Shown one piece after another: positions 50,401-62,400 of a stretch of DNA of 64,000 nt. The notes beneath the pieces were generated by a model. It made no database searches, had not been told where the DNA came from, and saw nothing but the letters and a program-made list of their open reading frames with translations. The DNA is from Phoronis australis (Eukaryota > Phoronida > Phoronidae), in the NCBI GenBank assembly GCA_002633005.1, contig NMRA01000515.1, positions 247,680 to 311,679 on the forward strand, given 5' to 3'. Made by a program: the position numbers and the translations under genes. The stretch's first letter is position 1; every line of letters starts with the position of its first letter.

Positions 50401-53400
50401 GTTGTCAAGAAATCGATAAACTTGAAATATCTCAACCGTGTTAACTCTTCCATACCTTGTTTACCCCGTCCCAGAAATGTAAAACGGCCCCTAAAAAACC
50501 TCCGTGGGGATCTTTTCAGTCTAGAACCTCCGTGGGGATCTTTTCAGTCTTTGATTCCCAAAAAGAATATGCTGGCGTGAGCTCTCTCGGAAAACCCCGG
50601 CACTACCTCTACTAACCACTACCACTATTACTACCACGACCACTAACACTACTATAACTACCACCATTGCCACTACCATAACCACCACCACTATTACTGC
50701 CACTGCCACTACCACTATTACTACCATAACCATTACCACTTTTACTACCACAACCATTACCACTATTACTACCACTATTACTACCACTACCATAAACACT
50801 ACCACGACCACTACCACGATTGCTACCACTACCAGTATCAGTACCACTACCACTACTGTTGTTTCTTGTTGTTATCATCATTGCCTTTGTCATTGTCATT
50901 ACTATTGCTGCCATTATCATCACCATCATCACCATTAAATTTTTAAAGCGACGGACTTGATCACTGTTTCGTGCAGCGCAAAACGGTGACAGGGACAACG
51001 GTAGAGTCCAAATGAGATATTGATAAATAGCTTGATGTCGCCTCTGTGAACTGGAAATATTTTCTTACAGGACCGCGCGTTCTCAAATTGAGTCCGCGAC
51101 AAGGAAGCGTAGAGGGAGCCACTGTTTTAACAATTACTGGTGAAGGTAATATCACTTGACATCTTCAAAATTATTCAGAAACAATAGTCAACCCTCCACA
51201 ACCAAGGACTTTCATTTAAAGTTGCATAAGAACTTTGCTAAGTACTGATAATATTTGCATAGAAACGTGTTTTACGAAGCCACGCAACTTAAATTGAATA
51301 TAAACGTACTTAATGCTGCAGCTTAGAATGTCTCTCGCAGAATTCAACTTTAACCATTTCTGCTATGGAGATGGAAATGAAAAATTATTTAAGAGAGTAT
51401 TCTTGCGTCATAATGATAATTTAACCTTTATGAGTAAAATTCAGGTTACTTTGACTTACGTTCATTATTTCCTTTTTTCCTAGGATTCAGCACTAACCAA
51501 TTTAGTTATGGAGATGGGAATGAAAACTTGGGTAACAGAGTATTCTTGCGTCATGGAACTCGTTCAGTAGAGTGTCTTATACAAGTGTACTCGACGAATG
51601 ATCATCAGATTGTGTGCCGGACGGGGTGGGTTGATTGGGTTTTGCTTAGTGGAACTAGACGTTCTTGGAGGACGTAAAGTTCTGCCAGGGTATTGTATAA
51701 TTCCCATGAAACGCGTTTCTGCATTTTATCGCCGTAACACACGTAGGAGAGAACAAAACGGAACAGAATGTCTTTCCACAGACACCAAAAAGTTCTTCAC
51801 AGAGATGTAAGTTGAACAATCTCTTCAATAACATATTTATATACATTCCGTTTCCAATCCGCTAATTTTCAAAAGTGGAAACTTCCCAGTCGTCTGTTTC
51901 CTTTACTGATTTAACTTGTAACTGCCCTAGTTCAAAAACGTGAGATATACAAAAGCCTGCATTTCTTATTAGCATATCGTCTTAAATGTAATTGATACTA
52001 TCAAAAATGACGCACTTTTCTTTTGTTTAGGCCAGCGCCCGAAGGATGGTACAATGTGTTCATTATGGTAGACGGTGTACCAATCAACAAACTTGGTGGA
52101 ACTTACTGTAGACGGCCAAACGATTGTAAATTTAATGTGAGTTCTAAAAGTTTGAGAAAAACGTTTGAAAGCACCGTCTGCCTTGTGATTGAACTACCCG
52201 AACAGTTACAGTAACATGCGTACATGGAGTTTCGATTTACAATTTAGAATTCAGAATGAGTTCCATCAAACGTAAAATATTACTACTGAGCATTCCGTAA
52301 ATTATACGTTATGCATGTATTCGTATTTCTAATTTCATTTCCAATAAAAACAACAAGTGAAATTCTGTCATTCAACTTCACCAGCCATTCACATTAAATT
52401 ATTAGGGTGTCATTTGGGGTTATACTCTGACTAATAGGAGCTCCATGAAAACTTGTTTTGTGAAGTTTTTAGCAGGCAAAGTATTTTCAAACTCCCCCCA
52501 CAACTTGCGACCCGCAATTTGCGCTATCAACTTCACATTTTGTTCATGTTGCTAAATCTTTAAATGAGGAAATCTTATCTTGTCTTGTAGTATCAACGAC
52601 ACCGTATGCCCAATATCAAGTCAATTTACCCCAACACAGGCCCACCAGGTAGGAAATTAACATAGATTTACTTTAAGAAATTACACAATTTGCTTCGAAA
52701 TCATAACACGTTACCTTGCAAGTGGTTATCACTGTAAAAAGACTTAAAAGAAAACTTTCTCCTAAACTTGGTAAATTTCGAAAGGTTTTTGATGTTTCGC
52801 GATTTGACATGAGTTTCATGAATACCCCAATTATATTTGAATCTATGACAAACTTCCTTTCTCTGAGAAATATTCGTTACACATTCAGGTACCTTAGTTA
52901 CCATACATGGCGACATCTATAGCGACTATTATATGGATACACAAGACATTGGTAACACAGATAATGAATTACAGCTTCAAAGGTAAGAATAGTGTAACAG
53001 TTGCTCTTTGGGAGATCAAGAAAATAACTGACGTGATCTATGAATTTGTTTAACAAGATATGGCTTCTAACCTCGGTGTTACACTAGTTCTAGGCTAACC
53101 TCGGTGTTACACTAGTTCTAGGCTAACCTCGGTGTTACACTAGTTCTAGGCTAACCTCGGTGTTACACTAGTTCTAGGCTAAGCTCGGTGTCACACTAGT
53201 TCTAGACTAACCTCGGTGTTACACTAGTTCTAGGCCTATATCCAGCATTATCTGCGTGCAGATTCCATATAAATAGGTTCTCGTATTATGTTTCAGGGTT
53301 TATGTTGGCGGAGCTCCTTGCTCCGTAGTTAACGAAAACACGGAAGAACTGTAAGTAGCTTTGAAAAATATTATTAGCTTGCATAAGTTAAATTCCACGT

Positions 53401-56400
53401 CGTTCGGATATAATTCTCAATGATTTTATATTGAAAAAAACTACGGTACGTTTGAGCGTACAGTACCGAAGTAATATATAACCTAAATTCCACGTATGCC
53501 TGCCAACGAACGATTCCATATCAAAAAACCTTACGTATGATTAAGCCTGCATTGTCAAAGTAATGCAAAATATAAATTCTATGTGTGTCCACGGATATAA
53601 GCGTCAACAGGAAGAGTTTTATACTGAAAAACTTTACGTATAACCTCAACGCATGTATTTTCGCCAAGGTAATTGTTAATGTTTTTACATTAAGAAAATA
53701 CCTACGTTTGAGCTTACAGTGCCGAAGTAAAAAATAAAAGATTGCAGGCGGTCCGATACCTGAAGTGCATCGGACGTGGGCAGTGAGACCACATAAGTCG
53801 GGTCTATTGTACAAAACACCTGATTTAAAACTCATGAGAACCATCTAATGTATACATAGTCATCAGACTCTTCCACATTGAAGCTGCAGCCATGTAAGCC
53901 TGTTCATACGTTATTGATGCTTGGCATTTGAACCAAGTTTCTGTCCACAGATAGCCTCCACAGCCGCTAGTGCTTCCGTTTGTCTGATCGTTTCACTTCA
54001 AGTTGACTTTGTACCCAGAAGGATATCTAGGTGATTTCCCAGTGGCAAGTCTAGTCATCTCACTGTCCCTCCTGTCCCAATACGGTGGGGTTCAGTTGTT
54101 CCCCAGAACGGGTGTCCACAGCAGAAATTGCTTCCCCCGTGACTGTGTTTTAATTGCTCTTCAAGGAGACAGAGGTCCGTTGTCAGGTAAACTATGTCTT
54201 CATGCGTTCTTGATGCGGCTTGAGAGTAGATCCAAGTTGATGTGTACGAGGAATATCTACAGCCAATACTGCTTTCGCTGGTCTGGTCATGCGCTGGATA
54301 TCCTGCTCCGTTAAATAGAGTGATTTTCCAAAAAAAGTGTCAGCAGTATCAGTTGTTTTCTCCCACCGCACGTAATTGGAAAGGCAGTGTCTCATTCCGC
54401 AAGACTCCTCTGTCCCAGTTATGAAAATCTGCTTCACTGCTGAGATTCAGCAGCCCAAATCTTTCAAAAGTCTAGTCTCTCGGCCATCCCGTATAGTTCA
54501 GCCTGGGCTAGTATTGCCACGCGGACGCACTGCACGAGTCTTGTTGTGGGAGAAGCTGTGTAATGGCTGCCAAAGCGGCCAGCGGTCGGTGGCATCCGAA
54601 AGTGCGGCAAAGTACAGCTACTGCTTACCACGCTAGACGCTACACCTGTCGTCAAACCACGAACACACAGTGCCGAAGTAGCGTGGAACGCAAATTCACT
54701 AAGGTTCATGAGCACAAATTCGTGTTCAGATTATTTTGTATTAATATATGTTTTCGTTTCAGATATGGCCTGTCTCGGGACTTAGACAGAAATGGCAATA
54801 AGCGACCGTCGGGCAAAATTATTTGTAAAGTTGAGGCTGATTATATAGGTGAATAGTGCCCTAGTCATCAATCTTAATTTCACTCACAATGATGAAAAGC
54901 CAACATTTTAAACACTTATTGAAATTAATAGAAAAATGCAATATCATCATGTACATTCACATTTCAAATGTCATTCAGTGGATGGAAATTAGTCGAGGGC
55001 GTTTACGTAGGCGAAACATTCTAAAATGACTTAAAATGTTTTAAATTGTCTACACTATTGTTTTTTAAAACAATATATTCATGTATTAGGAAACATCTTC
55101 TTCGATTTTAATGATATTTCAGTTTTCGACGTCTTTCACGGGAATTTCTTCGTTGTCTATAAGTGTTTCCGTATTGTGAGATATGAAAAATCTTTACTCT
55201 TGTTTTAGATTCGGTCAATGCAAGCTTCATAATATCGGGGAATAAAGGAAGGTTAGTAAAACACACAGTAACCAAATCTGTCTAGCACGAGGAACTGTTT
55301 TAAGGCCGTCGGGAGTGTTCAGTTTTCCTCGATAAAAACGCACATGCCGTTGCATGATGAATAGAGGTGTCGGACTACGAGACTTGTGTACATACGTTTA
55401 CAGTTATTAAAAAATATCATAGGCACTCCGCTATTTCAAGTGTCGTCTCTATCATTCAAAACTTAATTTATTTTTTAGATCGGTTGCGCTACCACAATCT
55501 TACCGACTAAGCGCCAAGAATGACCTATACATGTTCCAGATACACCCAGGTAAATGATCAAGACAAAAGTTTTATTAGTTCATTACATACATTGCTTGTC
55601 ACCAAAATTTCGACTGTAAAATGGTTGCTGCTGTAGTTCTTTTATTTCTTCAGAACTGCGTTTTTAACACTGCAGACCACCCGGCGCTGGCCGCGCTGAT
55701 TGTAATTTCAAAATCAAAATGATAAATGCAGATTAAACCGGTCTTTTTGTTTGAGTTATACGTACGACGAATTTAAAGTATCAAAATTGGGGTTTCATAC
55801 ACTGCCCATGAAAGTTATTAGCGTTTAGTACAACGTGTTTTCTAACTAAGAAACTTTTCTTGGTCCAATCCCATTCTCCGCCAGAGGGAGATGAGTACGT
55901 TGTTACACTTCATGATAGAAGGTTGATTTAGTAATTTCTTGTACAACTTTCTAAAACTGGTAAAATGCGTTAGCATGGTTAGCGTACTCGTAAGTCTTCC
56001 CTGAGTTTTATTGGTGTGTTGGTTTGATTATATATAACATTTAAATCACTAGCACGTCGACTAGTTACTGTTCACAATCTGACTCCAAAATTGTCACGGT
56101 TGCAAGAAAAGGAGAATTACTGTGCGCTGGTTCCTAGCTGTGCGTGAACTCGCCTTTACTTGGAATCCAAGTTCACGCACAGCAGAATCACTGATTGACT
56201 CTAGCATTGCCACTGGTCCTGTGTTATCACTATTATACTAGACAGTGACCACTGTGTTGTAGATGTGCTTCCGGTGAATCCTATGAGCCTTTGTTAGCTA
56301 CTCGCTAACTATTAGCTGAATGGTTAGCACGCTTACTGGTTTTATGGGGGTCGCTGGTTCGATTCCCGGGTCAGGTAATCTTGGCGTAGTCATGCCGACT

Positions 56401-59400
56401 ATGCCAAATGTTGCATGGTTGCATTACTGCAGGTTCACTAGCTAGGCAAAAGAGTACTCACTTAAATGAAAGTCGTGTCTGTCCCAGTTGATGCCGGAGA
56501 ACAGTTCAAGCATGGACGACCTTGCCGGTTTTCGAAGAAAAAACCTGATGACCAGTTGCACCAACCTCCTTTACAGGGAACATATGGGGAACACACCAAA
56601 ATGGACCAATCACAAGATGCCACAGAAAAAAACAAAGGGCCAATGATGTTGCCGATTACAAAAACTGTCTCTAGCTGGCCCCATTGACCTCCGTCTCTAG
56701 CTGGCCCCAGTAACCTCCGTCTCTAGGTGGCCCCAGTGACCTCGTCCGTCTCTACTCTAGCTGGCAGTAGAGACAGTGAAGCTCCTATAGGCGCTTCTAT
56801 ACGACGTGCTTTATTCCTACAGGCTCACTAGCTAGGCTTATAGAAGTACTCACCAGTTTAAACAAAAGTATATACCCAAGTTTGACTAAAATTGAATCTA
56901 GTTGCTCATCCCTGACAGCCGGATTGTACACTGAAAGACACCAGCAGCCTCTCGCCAGTAGTATAAATATAACAAAAATCAGGAGAACCATAAAACTTAC
57001 AAATCACCAGACACCACAGAAATGATGAATGATGTTGACGATTACAACAGCCAGAAGCTTTTTGGCAATTATGCCTCACACTGATCAAAAGATCAAAGTC
57101 ATGTTATAAGTACCTTTTGCACATAGAAGGATACGGAAGGTCTGTTTACACCATGGTCACTGTTTGGTCCTGTGTAGCCTTGGGACTTTGGTGAAAAGCT
57201 GTGGGCCTACGCTAAATTATAGTCTTTATTCAGCTAGCTGACTTGCTATGGTCCTGTACTGCCTACTGGACACTATATCAATACTCTAGTTGTGAATGCC
57301 AGTTTATGTTTCGTTTTTTTGGAATATATTTTCCATTGAAATGCTATCACTCATCTATGTTATATAAAATGGTTTTGGATAAAATAGATATAATTATTTT
57401 GTTTAGTGTGATAATTCTTCTAATAGTTTGGTTTAAGCGTGTATTATCATTGCTTCAAAAGCACTTTGATTGATGCCGGACACTAACTTGCCTTAAAATT
57501 CTTGAGGTCTATTTAATAGAATGACTTGAGAAATGAGGTCAACTTTTGATGGTGATGGTGCTACACCTTTTTTGATTTTCTTAAAATGTTTTGTGTTTAC
57601 CAACAAGCGCTGCTGAAATTGCACATACATGTATAATTAAAGATTGTATTAAAACTAAAAGTAAGTTAATTTTTGTTTGGGAGGGATTGTGACGGGTGGT
57701 TGCCTGAGCAGTGTTGACATGTGACAGTTCTAAATTTATGATGTCCAGAACTGAAAGTCTTCTCACGTACTGAAGTGGAAGTGAAATTGGTCGTTTTGAG
57801 TCCTGATTAGAAGCTTAGAAAATTGCGTCATGTATTAATCCTCAAGTAAATTTGCACCATTTAGGTTGAAATATATTTCAGAAATAAAATTCCTTGATCA
57901 CATACTAGTTTTGTTTTCGATTTCGTTAAGAATTACATGTAAGGTTACAATTTTCACTGTTTTTGTCACAAAACATGGCGTTTTTGTTGCGAACGTGTGC
58001 TTTAAAATGATGAAACCAATCAGCGCCACGTTTGGGGTCACCTTCAAATGAGGCTGGAATGGCGAATATTCGGTAATGCAGAAAAAGGGGACACAACTTC
58101 TTGTGTGTCATTGATTTTAGGTCAGAGGACAATTTTGATAATGTTCGATAAACCTGTCTTCTTCCTATATGAGTTGACTGACACTTCATAGCCCTTACTA
58201 GTTTAACATTGGGGCTACAATGCTCCCCATCAGTCTATGCATTTCAGCCCCATGTATTTTAAATAGGTCCATTTCTGGTCACTAAGTAAGAAGTTTTCAC
58301 CTCATCAAAAATACATTTGACAATAAAAATTGTCACTTGTCTCATAAAAGCGCTTATCTTCTTAATCAGCGATTCTTTCTGGTTCTGTGCATACTCTCGA
58401 TGAAGCATGCTAATGGGATTTAAGATGGGTTTAGCAAAGAATTCCAACTTCACTTTCTTGTTGCCTTGAACTTTTTACTATACGCGATAAGTACTGATAA
58501 CCTTAGGTGACGTCACATGAGTTTGGGACAGAGAAATTACCCGCGCTTATCAGAATTTCATGGATTAGTTCAAATTATGTTAACTACGGTAAATTTTTTT
58601 CAGAGTCATGGTATGTGTTAATGATAATTCATTACATATAAAGTGTATGCATGCTTCATTTGTTGTTTATCACTGTGTTTTGAAATTCGTACTTTTTAGT
58701 GTGGAAGCATTACCGCCTGTGGGTCAGGACGTACCCCACAGGTGGTGCCACTGTCTATATGAGACTCTTTTTGCTATTTGTTATCATTGACATTAAATAA
58801 TACCAGTATCATGAGGCTGTCATCTTGGAGTCGGGTTGTAAACAATATCTCATCCATTAATTAAGTTAAACATTTTGTCAGTGTACAAATGGTTGTTCAT
58901 TATTTCAGAAATTTCCACAGTAAGTCCGCAATCTGGAAGTTTGGAGGGTGGAACCACCATCACTATTAATGGACAAGGTTTTGAAACTGAACAACTGAAA
59001 GTTACTGTTGGAGGTAGGTGTACAGTTTCAGCACTCACTAAGTTATCCTAATTTTGGGTTGATTTCTAGGGAGTAGAAACTAAAAATCTTGCTTACAGAA
59101 GTTCATTAGTCACCATCACTGATTATGGTATAGCCATAAAACATAAGTGTACCCATTTTCAACGCCTTTTCACCTCATATTGTACTCCCATATTAAAGCC
59201 GGGTACGTATTTTTTCCGAAAGTACACAATTTTTCAAATAGTGTCACCAAAGAGGAAACTGATCAAGCGGCTAAAATTTTTATGAGTGATGAAATGTTCT
59301 GACTTGTATTACAAAAGGGTGTACCCACAATCAATGCCTCATGACTCAATGTCTCCAAAAGGGTGTACCCACAATCAATGCCTCATGACTCGATGTCTCC

Positions 59401-62400
59401 AAAAGGGTGTACCCACAATCAATGCCTCATCACTCGATCTCTCCAAAAAGGTGTACCCACAATCAATGCCCTACGATGTCTCCAAAAGCATGCCTCGGGA
59501 TGTCACTATAACTTGCTGACAGGTAATAATTTAACTAAAAAATAACCATGATTTTCACTAAAGCATTATTTATACATTTTTGCTTCAAATCTGCAATTTT
59601 TCAAAATGTAAACTTTGTAATCATCTGCTTCTACTGTAGGTGATGGCACTTCCTAAGACAACCTGCATATCGGAAGATTTTCTGCAAATTTGCTTAATTC
59701 TGGATAAGCTATCAAAATCATGTTATGTGTATCTTTCAGTATCTTTCAAGTGTAGATGGACACCTTTGGAGGCTGTTGGGATCCTCCAGCTCAAACAAAT
59801 ACTTCCATAATAAGCACGTATCAACAAAATTGTGACTGTGCATCTCTATAGCATGTAAATTTTTAATCTTATCAAGGTCGACCTCAATGACCTTGGTAGT
59901 GACCGAACTACTAAAGCACTGCACTGGTGATTTGCCAGAGTTTGCTGGTGCTTGAAGTTAGGCTGCCAGTGTCACTCCTTTCATATCTTACCAGAATGGC
60001 ATTGTTGACAAATAGCCCATTCTGAATATAGAACTCTTGAATAATTTATATCCGAAACAAGGCTTGAACAATGTGAGGGATTGTTTACAATCGCTAACAC
60101 CAAATGAAATTCATGTACCAAATTATCCAAAACAAATTTCCAATGCATGATATTGCATATTGTTAAAATGTAATCCATGACGATACTTTTGGTGATTTTT
60201 CTCTATAAAAATAATATGTGTTCTAAGGAAGACAACACTAAATTGGTTGCAATGCATTGGTGTTTACACATGTTCACAGTTCCTCATATTTCTTGCTTCC
60301 AAATAGATAGCCAGCCACATAGTTGGATCCATATGCTGTAAGACAGTTAGGAATCAATCTCGAATGCGAGGCTCATCCAGTCCATTAAAATTCTGATTTG
60401 TGGTCAACTCAACAGGAAACTTGTACATGTAACACTGTAGAATGTCCTGTGTGAAAGTTTTTGTTGCACTTGAATTTGACTAGCACTCCCCTTGTACTGC
60501 GTTAATGAGGATTAAAAGAATCACAATCAAACAATGCTTTTTCACGTTAAATGAACACAGAAGTCAGTCAACTTTAGAATGCAACACTCAGTGTACGCAG
60601 TTACTGAGGATTTCCGATAAAACTACCGATGAAATTTTTTTCTAAAAAGAAGGAAGAAATAACCCCCAGAGGTGCCTTTTCGGGAAAAATGACTTAAAAA
60701 AATCATTGTCATTCAAAGTGACGTAAATCTTGAGCTAGTGATAACTTTTCCGAGGCGAAATGACCAGAAATTCAGTTTCTGTTGCTTACTAAAATAATGC
60801 ACAATGGTGAAACCAACGGAATTCAACGTGTCATGTAAGACGGTTAAACACTGTTTATCAGAAATAGTAAGGTTGGCAATCATGATTATACTGTTAATTG
60901 TGAATAGGCTGTTGAACATGGGTACATTGTTGTCTTTATATCAAGTGTTATTCAGGTATTGCTTGGGTAAGAACATCTGACACCACTAAAAGTGACTATT
61001 ACCCTTTTCACTTTAGATCAATTAATAATACATTACTGATCAGTGTTCTCGCTTTAGAATCAGATTATTATTAGTGACATTAATTGGGATTGAACAAGTG
61101 CGTTGTTGTTTTAGGTTTACCATGTGTCGTGTCATCAGTGTTAGCCTCACAAATAACATGCAAGACTACAAAGAGTGCCTCAACAACAGACAATTTTGGT
61201 AATTATTGCATCATCAATCAGTAAAATAATACAATTCATTAATTATTTACTGCATTGAAAGATGTCAGCTGTGACAGAGTTCAATTTTGAATGTGTATTT
61301 GTGACAGTGCAGTTTTGTTATGCTGGTGTAAAGCACTTTGGTACACTTGATAAAGTGCTTCTCTTAGTAGCTCTTGGTTTATTACCAGTAAAACAAGGTT
61401 TTATGCATTAACTACTCAATTAGATATTAGATAAAACAGAACTTCATATTGTTCATAAACGATGAAATAGTCATATTTTTATTTTCTGCTCTTACCAGAT
61501 CCCAGGTTGTATATTAAAATTCTAGTTCGCATTTTTGAATCTGTACATATTTTTGTTTTTATATATCTGTAATAGCATGTCTAAGTATTGTAATACTTAT
61601 TTTAGATACTACTTAATTGTATATACCTCTTTGTATATAAGTTTCATTTATGAATTGTTTACAACCCAGATATAATGCTTCGCGGTTTCTGGGTTTCTTA
61701 TTATTTCTTTGTATGTTCTGTGTATCCTTCAATAAATATATATCACTGTGACAGTAAAAAAAAAGATATTAGATAAAACAGAACTTCATATTGTTCATAA
61801 ACGATGAAATAGTCATATTTTTATTTTCTGCTCTTACCAGATCCCAGGTTGTATATTAAAATTCTAGTACGCATTTTTTTCTCAAATTTGATCCTTCAAG
61901 GTAAAATTTTGCTCTATCCAAATATTTGTGCTTTGCTCAATTAATGCCTAGCTGTTTGCATAACAATTGAAACAACAAAAGTGTTGTAATTATAACAGCA
62001 AACTGTGATGGATTCTATGAAGTCTGATTTGATCAGTACGCAATTGTTATCTAACAGGCCTGCTTTTGAAAATTAGTTTTCATGAGAATTTAAAAATGTT
62101 GTACTTCTAAAATTTGGTGCAATNCTTTAGGCAACCGTGGCTTGAGCCTGGAAGTATGGCCAGGACATGTACCTTCATCTGTGGACCAAATTGCTGGCCT
62201 CAACTCATCCATGGCTGGCTACTTCACACATGTTGTGAAGACATCNTAAAAATGTTGTACTTCTAAAATTTGGTGCAATCTTTAGGCAACCGTGGCTTGA
62301 GCCTGGAAGTATGGCCAGGACATGTACCTTCATCTGTGGACCAAATTACTGGCCTCAACTCATCCATGGCTGGCTACTTCACACATGTTGTGAAGACATC

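Noticed and set aside
50521-50998. Val-rich (110 aa) and Gly/Ser-rich (128 aa) proteins on the minus strand
   Set aside because: Products of the ACC/ACT microsatellite; overlapping frames, no start or splice support.
56312-56375. Functional tRNA gene
   Set aside because: The A and B boxes are good, but acceptor strands do not pair and the T stem has mismatches.
57243-57473. 76-aa membrane protein in an intron
   Set aside because: Apparent membrane segments come from T-rich sequence; no start context or homology.
59286-59545. Small repeat protein with VYPQSMPHDS motifs
   Set aside because: The 44-bp unit shifts the frame at every copy, so the repeated peptide is an artefact of reading three frames in turn.
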